Below, piece after piece: positions 8,927 to 21,324 of a stretch of DNA of 64,000 bases. Under the pieces are notes generated by a model. That model did not search any database. It had not been told where the DNA came from and saw only the letters and a program-made list of their open reading frames with translations. Position numbers and translations under genes: made by a program. The stretch comes from Microtetraspora sp. NBRC 13810. Its GTDB lineage: Bacteria > Actinomycetota > Actinomycetes > Streptosporangiales > Streptosporangiaceae. The stretch's first letter is position 1. The number at the start of each line of letters is the position of its first letter. Location: assembly GCF_030268685.1 (NCBI RefSeq), contig NZ_BSRQ01000013.1:62001-126000 (forward strand), given 5' to 3'.

Positions 8927-10471
8927 TCAGCTCGCCCGCAGCACCAGGATGGCGAGGTCGTCGGCGCTGGGCTCGGGGGCGAACTCCTGGACGCTGCGGC
9001 GGATCCGCTCGGCGACCGCCTGGGCCGACAGGCCGACGCAATCGGCGAGCAGCTTGGCCAGCCCGCCGTCGTCGTCGAGCAGCCGTGAGCCGGAACGCCG
9101 CTCGGTCACCCCGTCGGTGACCGCCAGCAGCACGTCGCCGGAGCTGAGCAGCACGGTGTCCTCCTCGTAGGTCACCTCGGGGAAGACGCCGAGCAGCGAC
9201 TGCGAGGAGGCCACCACCTCCACATGGCCGCCGGGCTTGAGCCGCAGCGCCTCGGGATGGCCGGCCGAGACGATCCGGACCCGCAGGCCCTCGTCGGTGG
9301 GCATGATCTCCCCGTGCAGCAGGGTGAGGAACCGGGCCCGCTCGCCCTCCTCCAGGATCGCCTCGTTCAGCCGGACGAGCACCGAGGCCACGCCGTGCCC
9401 CTCCCTGGCGAGCAGCCGCAGGGTGTGCCTGGCGAGGCCGGTCACCGCCGCCGCCTCCGGGCCGGTGCCGCACACGTCGCCGATCGCGAAGCGCCAGCGC
9501 CCGTTGCCGGCCGCGAACAGGTCGTAGAAGTCGCCGCCGACCTCGTTGGTCTCGCCGGCGGGCTCGTAGACGACGCCGTAGTCGAGGCCGGGCACGTCGG
9601 GCTCGTCGGGGGGCAGCAGGCTGCGCTGGAGCGCCCGGTTGGCGGCTGCCTGCTGCGCGTAGAGCCGGGCGTTGTCCATGGCGAGGGCGGCCCTGCGTCC
9701 GATGTCCTCGGCGAACTGGATGATGTCGTCGGGGAACCTGTCGTTCCTGCCCAGGCACATCACGCCGAGCCCGCGCCCCCTGGCGAGCAGCGGGACCGCG
9801 AGCACCTGGGAGTCGGCGAGGTGCAGCGCGGCGGTGCCCGGCCCCTGCGCGGCCGGGATGGTGATCGAGCCGAGCTGCTCGCGCAGCGAGTCGATGCGCG
9901 CCTCGTCGGCGTGCCAGAGGTAGGCGAGGCGGAGCGGCCCGAGCCCCGCGTCGGAGGTGTAGACGGCGCACCAGCTCGCCAGCCGGGGCACCACGATCTG
10001 GGCGATGATGGCCGGCACCATGTCCGGGTCGAGGGTGCCCGCCAGCAGGTCGCTGGCGTCGGCGAGGAACCCCAGCCAGAACGGCCCGCGCGCGGTCTCC
10101 TCCGACCACTCCGCCGCCGTCCGCTCGGCGGACCCGGGCAACGCCAGCCGAGCCCACTGAACCCGTACGCCACCGGAGAAACTGATGCCCCACTCTGACA
10201 CCGGCACTGTCGGAGCGGTCATATAATCGCCCGATATGTCCTTTTGTCTGATCTCAACCTGTACGGCGTCGCCGCGGTGATCCCAGACCACCTCGAACGG
10301 CGCCCGGTCCACCTGCCCCGCGAGCTCGCCGACCACCTGCTCGGCCGAGGACAGCACGGCGGAGGCGGCCCACGCGGTCATGACCTCGCGGGTGAAACGC
10401 CTCGCGGCGGGGACGGCCGACTCACCTGGCGCGAACGTTGCGGCCAGGACGGCACGGGAAGAACCGGTCAC
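8927..10471 (-). CDS. GAF-domain PP2C/SpoIIE-type serine phosphatase (RsbU-like)
   Basis: About 514 residues. Residues 1-75 resemble the start of an RsbW/SpoIIAB-type ATPase fold (SAVPAARRFTREVMTAW), but the usual N-box asparagine region is ELAGQVD, so that module looks degenerate. A GAF domain follows (about 150-290), then a SpoIIE phosphatase domain (about 310-514). The phosphatase metal ligands are intact: VGGDFYDLF, IGDVCGTG, VTDGVTE and SADDLAIL. Such proteins dephosphorylate anti-anti-sigma factors in partner-switching pathways. I chose the GTG at 10471; the frame runs to 10561 but would overlap the divergent kinase leader. No anti-sigma antagonist gene lies in the window. Confidence 0.85.
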   Translation of the reverse strand: MTGSSRAVLAATFAPGESAVPAARRFTREVMTAWAASAVLSSAEQVVGELAGQVDRAPFEVVWDHRGDAVQVEIRQKDISGDYMTAPTVPVSEWGISFSGGVRVQWARLALPGSAERTAAEWSEETARGPFWLGFLADASDLLAGTLDPDMVPAIIAQIVVPRLASWCAVYTSDAGLGPLRLAYLWHADEARIDSLREQLGSITIPAAQGPGTAALHLADSQVLAVPLLARGRGLGVMCLGRNDRFPDDIIQFAEDIGRRAALAMDNARLYAQQAAANRALQRSLLPPDEPDVPGLDYGVVYEPAGETNEVGGDFYDLFAAGNGRWRFAIGDVCGTGPEAAAVTGLARHTLRLLAREGHGVASVLVRLNEAILEEGERARFLTLLHGEIMPTDEGLRVRIVSAGHPEALRLKPGGHVEVVASSQSLLGVFPEVTYEEDTVLLSSGDVLLAVTDGVTERRSGSRLLDDDGGLAKLLADCVGLSAQAVAERIRRSVQEFAPEPSADDLAILVLRAS

Positions 10472-10590
10472 CGTTCCGTGACTACCACACTTAGCGTTGA
10501 CATGGGGTAAATCGAGGGCAGGACTCCGGGCTACCCATCGTGACAGACTGGCACTACTCACGGCTGCCCACCGGGAGTGGAGGAGGTCGC

Positions 10591-14772
<4,182 letters not shown>

Positions 14773-14775
14773 TCC

Positions 14776-15405
14776 ATGCCCGACCGCGCCAAGATCCTCC
14801 TGGTCGACGACCGCGAGGAGAACCTCATCGCCCTGGAGGCCATCCTGAGCTCGCTCGACCTCGTCCCCATCCGGGCGCGGTCGGGTGAGGAAGCGCTCAA
14901 GGCGCTGCTCAGCACGGAGTTCGCGCTGATCCTGCTGGACGTGCGGATGCCCGGCATGGACGGTTTCGAGACCGCCGCGCACATCAAGCGCCGCGAGCGC
15001 ACCAGGAACATCCCGATCATCTTCCTGACGGTGGTCGACAGCGCCCCCGACTACGCCTTCCGCGGTTACGCCGCGGGCGCCGTCGACTACCTCACCAAGC
15101 CGTTCGACCCCTGGGTGCTGCGCGCGAAGGTCTCCGTCTTCGTCGAGCTCTACAACATGAACCGCCGCCTCAGCGAGCAGGCCGCGCTGCTGCGCGAGCG
15201 GCTGTCCGGCGAGTTGCCGGGCGACACGATCGACCACGCGGCGATCCTCCCCGAGCTGTCCCGCCGCCTCACCGCGGTGGAGGACGAGCTCACCCGGGTC
15301 AGGGAGCTGGCCCACAAGTCGAACGACCCCGCCCTCACCATCCCGCTGACCGACCTGGACGACCGGGTCGCCCACCTCCGCGCCGGCTTCGACGCCCTCA
15401 GCTGA
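14776..15405 (+). CDS. Single-domain response regulator with C-terminal helical tail
   Basis: A 209-residue protein. Residues 1-125 are a receiver domain with the acidic pair LLVDDRE, phospho-acceptor D55 in LILLDVRMPGMDG, the conserved Thr in IIFLTVVD and Lys in DYLTKPFDP. The remaining 85 residues are predicted helical and contain no DNA-binding or enzymatic output domain. It lies 3 bases downstream of the hybrid kinase, so it is very likely the kinase's partner or a phosphorelay intermediate. The following hairpin terminator closes the operon. Confidence 0.9.
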   Translation: MPDRAKILLVDDREENLIALEAILSSLDLVPIRARSGEEALKALLSTEFALILLDVRMPGMDGFETAAHIKRRERTRNIPIIFLTVVDSAPDYAFRGYAAGAVDYLTKPFDPWVLRAKVSVFVELYNMNRRLSEQAALLRERLSGELPGDTIDHAAILPELSRRLTAVEDELTRVRELAHKSNDPALTIPLTDLDDRVAHLRAGFDALS

Positions 15406-15413
15406 CCCCCGCC

Positions 15414-15443
15414 GCCCGCCGTACCCCACCCGGTACGGCGGGC
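15414..15443 (+). terminator. Hairpin terminator after the kinase/response-regulator operon
   Basis: A perfect 12-bp stem (GCCCGCCGTACC with GGTACGGCGGGC) closes a 6-base loop nine bases beyond the response regulator stop and is followed by GTTCTTCCC. The T-run is weak, as is common in GC-rich actinomycetes. Confidence 0.65.
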
Positions 15444-15568
15444 GTTCTTCCCATAGGGGACGGCCGGTGCTCCGGTCAGCATCTTGTAACCCTCTGGTGA
15501 GTTCCATGCCCCCCGGCGAGTACGGATAGTAGCCGAGTCACCACCATCCGTGATCCAAGGAGTGGGCT

Positions 15569-15778
15569 TTGAGCAAGCGCATGCTGGTCGTGCTGGTCGC
15601 CGCGGGCATCGGGGCCGTCCTGGCCGCGGGCCCCGCCGCCGCCTCCCCCGGGCCGGGCCTCATGGACACCCTGGTCTGCGGCACCGACCTCCCGTTGACC
15701 GGCAAGGCCAAGCACGACTGCGGCAACAACAACACCAGCACCGACACCAGCAAGAGCGGGGCCCTGCTCGGTCTGTGA
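15569..15778 (+). CDS. Small secreted protein (69 residues)
   Basis: Starts at TTG, preceded by AAGGAG 7 bases upstream (15556-15561). Residues 1-25 form a signal peptide (SKRM positive start, VVLVAAGIGAVLAAG hydrophobic core, AAA-S cleavage site). The mature part is about 43 residues with two cysteines (VCGTD and HDCGN) and a Ser/Thr/Asn-rich stretch ending SGALLGL. It is reminiscent of very short secreted proteins of sporulating actinomycetes, but lacks a full chaplin or rodlin domain. Function is unknown. Codon usage and the strong ribosome binding site support it as a real gene. Confidence 0.65.
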   Translation: MSKRMLVVLVAAGIGAVLAAGPAAASPGPGLMDTLVCGTDLPLTGKAKHDCGNNNTSTDTSKSGALLGL

Positions 15779-15826
15779 GCCGGACCGGCCGTCCGGGTCC
15801 GGCGACCCGGGCGGCCCGCCCCCTTC

Positions 15827-16579
15827 TCAGGCGCGGAGCCGCTGAAGGACCGTCTCGGCCGGCCTGCCGAGGAGACTTTCCAGGTCGCCGGTCTGCTGTT
15901 CCAGCGCGCCGGCGCGCACCTGGGCGTTGAGCCAGGCCATCGGCCCCGGCCCGGCGTCCGGCACCTCGCGGAAGGCCACCCCGAGGGCGCGGGCCAGCTC
16001 CGGATGGCTCCACAGCGGGCCCGTGAGGTCGTAGTCGCGCCCCAGATGCCCGTCGCCGGTCAGCACGTTCGCCGCCGCCTCGGCCAGATCGGCGCGGAAC
16101 GCGGTGTTCAGCCCCCGCCCGCCGGTGCTCGCGGTCAACTCGCCGTCCGCCACCTGTGGCACGAACGCCTCGCTGTAGTAGGGGTGACGCAGCATCGTGT
16201 ACGGCAGGCCGCTGTCCAGGATCGCCCGCTCGGTCGCGTGATGCGCCTCGGTGACCCCGGTGGCCACGGTGCCTGCGCCCAGGAAGCTGGTGTAGGCGAT
16301 CGCGCCCACGCCCACCTCCTTGGCGGCCGTCACGGCGGCCAGGTGGTGCGCGATCCTGCGCGCCGGATCCAGCTCCGGCGACGAGATCACCAGCAGCCGC
16401 TCGGCCCCCTCGAACGCCGCCCGCAGGCTCGCCGGCTCCTCATAGTCACCGCGCCTGGCCCGGACCCCCTCGGGCGCCCGCGCGAGATCACGGACGACGG
16501 CCACGACGTCGGCCCGCGTACGCAGGCGGTCGATCACCAGCCGCCCGAGGGCGCCGGACGCGGCGGAAACTACGATCAT
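15827..16579 (-). CDS. NAD(P)H-binding, NmrA/QorB-like oxidoreductase
   Basis: A 250-residue atypical short-chain dehydrogenase. The dinucleotide-binding motif near the N-terminus is VVSAASGALGRLVIDRL, followed by GDYEEPASLRAAFEGAERLLVISSP, typical of NmrA-like and quinone oxidoreductase 2 (QorB) proteins. YTSFLGAG and MLRHPYYSEAF are the matching central and late motifs. The ATG is preceded by GGAGGAGTCAC. It is followed on the same strand by no close partner, and the neighbouring SDR lies 83 bases upstream. Substrate unknown. Confidence 0.8.
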   Translation of the reverse strand: MIVVSAASGALGRLVIDRLRTRADVVAVVRDLARAPEGVRARRGDYEEPASLRAAFEGAERLLVISSPELDPARRIAHHLAAVTAAKEVGVGAIAYTSFLGAGTVATGVTEAHHATERAILDSGLPYTMLRHPYYSEAFVPQVADGELTASTGGRGLNTAFRADLAEAAANVLTGDGHLGRDYDLTGPLWSHPELARALGVAFREVPDAGPGPMAWLNAQVRAGALEQQTGDLESLLGRPAETVLQRLRA

Positions 16580-16662
16580 GTGACTCCTCCCGGAAACGGC
16601 GCCCAGTCAACTACCGGCGCCCCGCCCCGGGCAATCCGTTTTCCGCCGCGCCCCGGCGGGGC

Positions 16663-17487
16663 TCAGAGGTCCATCGCGGTGCTGAGTTCCTCCCAGCGTT
16701 CGAGGTCGGCGCGCAGCCGGCCGTGCTGTTCGCGGATGCTGTGCACGGCGTCCTTGCCGAGGGCCAGCCGGAGCGGCGGGTCGTCGCTGTCCAGCACCCG
16801 CAGGATCGCCTGGGCCGCCTTGGCCGGGTCGCCGGGCTGCGTGCCGTCCATCGCGTCCACGGCCCCCCTGGTCCCGCCGGTGGACACCCGGTAGGCGTCG
16901 ATCTCCCGGGACCGGTGCATCCGCGCCCCGCCGAACTCGGTGCGGAACGCGCCCGGCTCGACGATCAGCACCCGCACCCCGAACGGCGCCAGCTCGGCCG
17001 CCAGCGCCTCCGACAACCCCTCCAGCGCGAACTTCGCCGCGCAATAGGCGCCGAACCCCGGCATGGTCACCTGGCCGCCCATCGAGCTCATCTGCACGAT
17101 CGCCCCGCTGCCCTGGGCCCGCAGGTGCGGCACCACCGCCTTGGTCACCGCGACGGCGCCGAAGAACATGACCTCCATCAGATCACGCAGCTCCGGCATG
17201 GTCAGCTCCTCGACCGCGCCCACCGAGCCGTACCCGGCGTTGTTCACCACCACGTCGATCCGCCCGAACTCGGTCAGCGCGACCTGCACGGCCGCGTCGA
17301 TCGTGGCGGGCTCGGTGACGTCGAGCCGCGCGGTGCGCACCCGGTCGCCGCCCGCGGCGACGAGGCCGGCCAGTTGCTCGGTACGGCGGGCGGTCGCCAG
17401 CACGCTGTCCCCCGCGGCCAGCGCCGCCAGCGCGACCTGCTGCCCGAATCCCGCCGAGCAGCCGGTGATCAGCCATACCCGTGACAT
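16663..17487 (-). CDS. Classical short-chain dehydrogenase/reductase
   Basis: A 274-residue SDR. The cofactor motif is ITGCSAGFGQQVA, the structural motif is VVNNAGYGSVG, and the active site is S...YCAAK (MSSMGGQVTMPGFGAYCAAK), with VEPGAFRTEF after it. The divergent LysR regulator lies 123 bases away and is the likely controller, a common regulator/target arrangement. The start was placed at the ATG at 17487, where the Rossmann fold begins; the frame extends to 17553 without support. Substrate unknown. Confidence 0.88.
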   Translation of the reverse strand: MSRVWLITGCSAGFGQQVALAALAAGDSVLATARRTEQLAGLVAAGGDRVRTARLDVTEPATIDAAVQVALTEFGRIDVVVNNAGYGSVGAVEELTMPELRDLMEVMFFGAVAVTKAVVPHLRAQGSGAIVQMSSMGGQVTMPGFGAYCAAKFALEGLSEALAAELAPFGVRVLIVEPGAFRTEFGGARMHRSREIDAYRVSTGGTRGAVDAMDGTQPGDPAKAAQAILRVLDSDDPPLRLALGKDAVHSIREQHGRLRADLERWEELSTAMDL

Positions 17488-17610
17488 GGGCACATCCCTC
17501 TTCTCAGCGTTCCGCCGGACGCCATCCGCGTCCGGCACGCGTCCCACCTTCACCGTGCCGTCTCCGTGCCGTCCAACACGCTTTGCCTGCCGGTGTTACA
17601 GTCGAAGCCT

Positions 17611-18501
17611 GTGACGACCCCCGAATTGCGCCAGATGCGGTATTTCGTGGCGGTGGCCGAGGAGCTGAGCTTCACCCGGGCCGCCGAGCGGCTGCGGATC
17701 GCCCAGCAGTCGCTGTCCCAGCAGATCCGGGTGCTGGAGCGCGCGGTGGGGGCGCGGCTGTTCGACCGCGACACCCGGGGCACCCGGCTCACCGAGGTCG
17801 GCCGGCTGTTCCTGCCCGAGGCCCGTGCGGTCATCGACCGCGCCGAGCAGGCCGTCTCCTCAGTCGGCCGGGCGGCCCGCGGCGAGATCGGCCGTCTCAA
17901 CCTCGCCTTCCTCGCCTCCGTCACCAACTACCTGCTGCCGCCGGTGGTCCGGGCGTTCCGCGAGCGCTTCCCCGACGTGGAGCTGACCACCGACGACCTG
18001 GGCATCGCCGAGCTCGTCGCCGGTCTGCGCGAGGGCCGTTACGACGCGGCCTTCACCCGCCCGCCGCTGGTGGACGGCCTCGCCACCAGAACGCTGTTCG
18101 TCGAACGCGCCTGCGCCGTCCTCCCCGAGGACCACCCGCTCGCCACCCGCGCCGAACTGCACCTCGCCGAACTCGCCGGCGAGCCCTGGGTCCTCACCCC
18201 GCGCAGCTCCTGGCCCCCGTGGCACCACAAGTACGACCGCGACTACAGCCAGGCCGGCTTCACCCCGAACGTCGTCCAACGCGCCACCACCGTCCCCAAC
18301 CTCCTCGGCCTCGTGGCCGCCGGCGTAGGCGTCACCAGACTCGCCCACTCCGCCCGCGAACTCCGCCGCACCGGCGTCGTCTTCATCCCCCTCTCCGGCG
18401 ACTACGCCGCCACCGACCTCGTCTGGCTCCCCACCACCAGCAAACCCACCCTCGACAACCTCCTCAACCTCCTCTCCACCACCAACCTCACAGAACCCTG
18501 A
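17611..18501 (+). CDS. LysR-family transcriptional regulator
   Basis: A 296-residue protein. The N-terminal winged helix (1-60) has the LysR pattern ELRQMRYFVAVAEELSFTRAA (shown in part), QSLSQQIRVLE and GARLFDRDTRGTRLTEVG. The rest is a periplasmic-binding-fold effector domain. The GTG at 17611 places the first helix at the normal distance from the N-terminus, whereas the longer frame from 17566 would add an atypical leader. It is transcribed divergently from the SDR, with about 120 bases between, where a LysR T-N11-A operator would be expected. The effector is unknown. Confidence 0.9.
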   Translation: MTTPELRQMRYFVAVAEELSFTRAAERLRIAQQSLSQQIRVLERAVGARLFDRDTRGTRLTEVGRLFLPEARAVIDRAEQAVSSVGRAARGEIGRLNLAFLASVTNYLLPPVVRAFRERFPDVELTTDDLGIAELVAGLREGRYDAAFTRPPLVDGLATRTLFVERACAVLPEDHPLATRAELHLAELAGEPWVLTPRSSWPPWHHKYDRDYSQAGFTPNVVQRATTVPNLLGLVAAGVGVTRLAHSARELRRTGVVFIPLSGDYAATDLVWLPTTSKPTLDNLLNLLSTTNLTEP

Positions 18502-18590
18502 CATTCACCTTTTCTGCTTGACGTCCTCCCTCCGGTGAAAGCCGACGATCTGGACGCTTCGAGCAGGGAGCGGCTCGGCGGCTCGCCGCG

Positions 18591-18800
18591 ATGCGGCTGG
18601 CGGAGTTGCGGACGCGGTCGGGGTTGACCCAGCGGCAGGTCGCTGACCGGATGGCGGTGCGGCAGGAGCGGGTGTCCGCGATCGAGCGCGGTGATGTCGA
18701 GGCGCTCCAACTCGGCACGCTGATCGCCTATGCCAAGGCGTTGGGCGGGCAGGTCGACGTGCACTTGGAGGTGGGCGGGGAACGGCTCAGGGTCGCCTGA
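18591..18800 (+). CDS. Short XRE-family helix-turn-helix protein, possibly a 5'-truncated antitoxin
   Basis: A 69-residue protein dominated by an HTH: LAELRTRSGLTQRQVADRM, then VRQERVSAIERGDVEALQLG and a C-terminal strand GGQVDVHLEVGGERLRV, as in HigA-like antitoxins. The frame is open upstream back to 18522 and reads EQGAARRLAAMRLAELR, which resembles the extra N-terminal helix of longer homologues, but no start codon exists there. No toxin gene is adjacent. It may be a free-standing regulator or the surviving piece of a toxin-antitoxin pair. Confidence 0.6.
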   Translation: MRLAELRTRSGLTQRQVADRMAVRQERVSAIERGDVEALQLGTLIAYAKALGGQVDVHLEVGGERLRVA

Positions 18801-18808
18801 CGCGCCGG

Positions 18809-21133
18809 TCAGTGGCGGGCGTTCTCCAGGGCGTCCCAGAAGCCGCGGCGGAGGGCGTGGCGGACCTCGTCGTGCAGGAGGAAGTCGATCGGGAGCGAGG
18901 AACCCTGGAGGAGGCGGGCCTCCAGGTCGGACGGCATCCGCGGCTTGCGGGCCAGGACGGCTTCCAGCCACAGGGCCGGGGCGTCGCGGGCGACCGACTC
19001 GCCGAAGTCGTGGCCTTCCTTGTGCGCCGCCTTGACCGCCTCGGCGAGGCTGGTCGTCGTGCCGCCGGGAGGCGTCTGGACCGGGATCGGCGCGGCGTGC
19101 GGACCGGTGTAGGGGCCGAGCTGGGGCGTCTGGTAGGCGGCGCCGCCCTGGTACTGAGCGGGTTGCGGGGCCGGCGTGGACACCTTGGGCAACTGGCCGT
19201 GCGTGGGCGCCGGGAGCATGGCCGAGGGCGTGGACTGCTGCGACGCGGACTGCGTCTGCGTGGCCTGGGTGTCGTGGGTGTACCCCGGGTACGCGGGCAG
19301 GGCGGGCTGACTGGCATGGGACCCGTGGCCCGCCCCCGCCCCGGAGGACAGCGGCGACCCGGACGAGAGCGGCGACCCAGACGACAGCGGAGAGCCCGAA
19401 GACGACGACGATCCCGAGGACGCCGGGTTGCCCGAGGAGAGGGAGCCCCCGGAGGAGAGCGGGGAACCCGCGGAGGAGCCCGGCGAGCCGTAATGGGCGC
19501 CGCCGGAGGTCATGGGCGGGTTGCCGGAGGTCAGGGCGGGATTGCCGGACGTGAGTGCCGGGTTGCCGGAGGTGTGGGCCGGAGTGCCGGAGGTGTGGGA
19601 CGGGTTGCCGGAGGTCAGCGGTGAGTTCCCGGACGAGGAGGAGCCCGAGGTCAGCGGGGAACCGGGGCTCAGCGGCGTGTTCCCCGGGCCGAGCAGCGAG
19701 TTTCCGGCGGTCAGGCCGGACCCGCCCCCCATCCCCCCGGCACCACCGGCCATCTCCGCACCGCCACTCATCCCGGACCCGCCAGTCATCCCGGAACCAC
19801 CGCTCATCCCTGAGCCGCCGCCCCCGGAACCACCGGCCATCCCACCACCGGCCCCGGAACCCGCCATCCCGGAACCGTCACCCATCTGCGAGCCGCCCAT
19901 CCCAGCCCCGCCACCGGCTCCAGACCCGCCGCTCATACCGGCAGGACCGGCCATACCGGAGCCCGACATACCAGAGCCCGACATGCCCGACCCCGACATA
20001 CCCGAGCCAGAGCCGGCCCCCGACATCCCGGAGCCCGACATGCCGGAACTCGACATGTCCGAGCCCGACATCCCGGAGCCGGTCAGCCCGGAGCCGGTCA
20101 GCCCCGGACCGCCGGTCAACGCCGAGCCGCTGGTCAACCCCGAGCCGCCGGGCAGGCCGGATGAGCCTCCCGGGCCGCCGCTCTGTGAGTTCTGGGGGTG
20201 CTGGCCGTTGCTCAGCGCGTAGCCGCCGGAGTGGGGCGCGGCGGTGCCGTGCGGCGGAGTGGTGGCGCCGGTGGAGCCGCCCGGCGCCGCGTGACCGCCG
20301 CCCGAGCCGGACCCGGACAGCCCCGTGCCCGGCGAGCCGGACGCGGGCCCGGACGTGGCACCGGATCCCGACGGGCCGGAGGCCGCACCGTGACCGGACG
20401 CCGACACGTTCGACGACAGACCGTGACCGGACAAAGAGGGACCGGACGAAGAGGTACCGGACAACGAAGGACCGGACAGCGTGGCAGAACCGGGCGGGGA
20501 GGAGGATCCGGCGGTGAGGGCCTGTACGGCGGAGGCCGCCTGGCCGTTGCTGGTGGGCTGGTGGCCGTTGCCCATGACGGCCCCGACCTCGCCGCCCGCG
20601 GTGATCATGTTGACGTACGGCCGGAGGTGACCGCCGGAGATCTCGATGAGATCGTCGCACTCCTGGCGAAGCGAACGGGAGACCGCCCAGCTCCCGTCGG
20701 CGGCGATGTGCACGACGGTGACCCGGATGCCGAGATCCTGGGCGTCGCACACGACCTGGGCGAGGTCCTCGTCGCCGCTGACCACGACCGCGTCGCAGAT
20801 GGCGTTGTTCCGGGCCAGGGTCATGAGGTCGCGGTGCACCTGGGCGTCCACGCCCTCCCGGCGGCCGGGCCTGATCCGGGAGAGCCGGAGTTTCAGGCCG
20901 GGGATGTCGGCGAGCGCGTCGTGCTCCAGGGTGCGGCGGCCCTCGACCGTCGCCTCGTACCAGTAGCAGCGCAGCACCGGCAGTCCGGTGCGCTCCCGGG
21001 AGAGGGTGTCGAGAAGCTGGAGCAGGCCGGGGTAGTCCCAGGCGACGGCCTCACGATGGCGGGTGCCGTGCACCGCCATGGCGCCATCCGCGAGTAGGTA
21101 GCCGGCGTCCACGAACAGCGCGCAGCGATCCAC
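18809..21133 (-). CDS. NYN-domain (PIN-like) protein with a very long Ser/Gly-rich disordered middle
   Basis: A 774-residue protein. Residues 1-175 form a NYN/LabA-like domain with FVDAGYLL, acidic GVDAQVHRDLM and VVSGDEDLAQVV, the metal-binding Asp pattern of PIN-like ribonucleases. About 400 residues of low-complexity sequence follow, with GSGMS pentads, LTSGNPA heptads and Pro/Gln. The C-terminal 80 residues are again ordered (AHKEGHDFGESVARDAPALW, LHDEVRHALRRGFWDAL) and probably a family-specific domain. The GTG at 21133 has GGAGGAAGGGG upstream. The nuclease role is inferred from the NYN fold; RNA target unknown. The disordered part could drive self-association. Confidence 0.85.
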   Translation of the reverse strand: MDRCALFVDAGYLLADGAMAVHGTRHREAVAWDYPGLLQLLDTLSRERTGLPVLRCYWYEATVEGRRTLEHDALADIPGLKLRLSRIRPGRREGVDAQVHRDLMTLARNNAICDAVVVSGDEDLAQVVCDAQDLGIRVTVVHIAADGSWAVSRSLRQECDDLIEISGGHLRPYVNMITAGGEVGAVMGNGHQPTSNGQAASAVQALTAGSSSPPGSATLSGPSLSGTSSSGPSLSGHGLSSNVSASGHGAASGPSGSGATSGPASGSPGTGLSGSGSGGGHAAPGGSTGATTPPHGTAAPHSGGYALSNGQHPQNSQSGGPGGSSGLPGGSGLTSGSALTGGPGLTGSGLTGSGMSGSDMSSSGMSGSGMSGAGSGSGMSGSGMSGSGMSGSGMAGPAGMSGGSGAGGGAGMGGSQMGDGSGMAGSGAGGGMAGGSGGGGSGMSGGSGMTGGSGMSGGAEMAGGAGGMGGGSGLTAGNSLLGPGNTPLSPGSPLTSGSSSSGNSPLTSGNPSHTSGTPAHTSGNPALTSGNPALTSGNPPMTSGGAHYGSPGSSAGSPLSSGGSLSSGNPASSGSSSSSGSPLSSGSPLSSGSPLSSGAGAGHGSHASQPALPAYPGYTHDTQATQTQSASQQSTPSAMLPAPTHGQLPKVSTPAPQPAQYQGGAAYQTPQLGPYTGPHAAPIPVQTPPGGTTTSLAEAVKAAHKEGHDFGESVARDAPALWLEAVLARKPRMPSDLEARLLQGSSLPIDFLLHDEVRHALRRGFWDALENARH
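19322..20519 (-). repeat. Low-complexity repeats in the NYN gene
   Basis: This stretch consists of degenerate short repeats: 15-base units encoding GSGMS around 19945-20095, 21-base units encoding SGNPALT around 19500-19620, and Gly/Met and Ser/Gly runs elsewhere. It is in frame throughout and does not look like CRISPR, because units are contiguous and not separated by unique spacers. Confidence 0.75.
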
Positions 21134-21228
21134 GAGACACCGCCCCTTCCTCCATGGCCTGACTGTTTGGCTCTGCACCCCTCAGAGCCGGACAGGGCCT
21201 CTCTCAGGGTAATGAAGCAGCCGATCGA

Positions 21229-21260
21229 GCGAAGGTTAATCCTGACGATTCGACCTTCGC
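21229..21260. other. Inverted repeat between the sigma-fusion and NYN genes
   Basis: GCGAAGGT at 21229-21236 and ACCTTCGC at 21253-21260 form an 8-bp inverted repeat with a 16-base spacer. It lies in the 191-base gap between two minus-strand genes. It could be a weak terminator for the upstream gene or an operator for the NYN gene; no T-run follows. Confidence 0.4.
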
Positions 21261-21324
21261 CCGACCAAATGCGGGAGCGTTCACGCAGACCGTACCAGTT
21301 TGTCCTGATATTGAAACCCGCCCC

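Noticed and set aside
10497-10525. TTGACA box between the PP2C and kinase genes as a promoter
   Set aside because: No -10-like hexamer is found 16-19 bases downstream, so I could not support it.
19322-20519. Repeat-dense region considered as a CRISPR array
   Set aside because: Units are short, contiguous and in frame with the NYN protein; there are no unique spacers and no cas genes.
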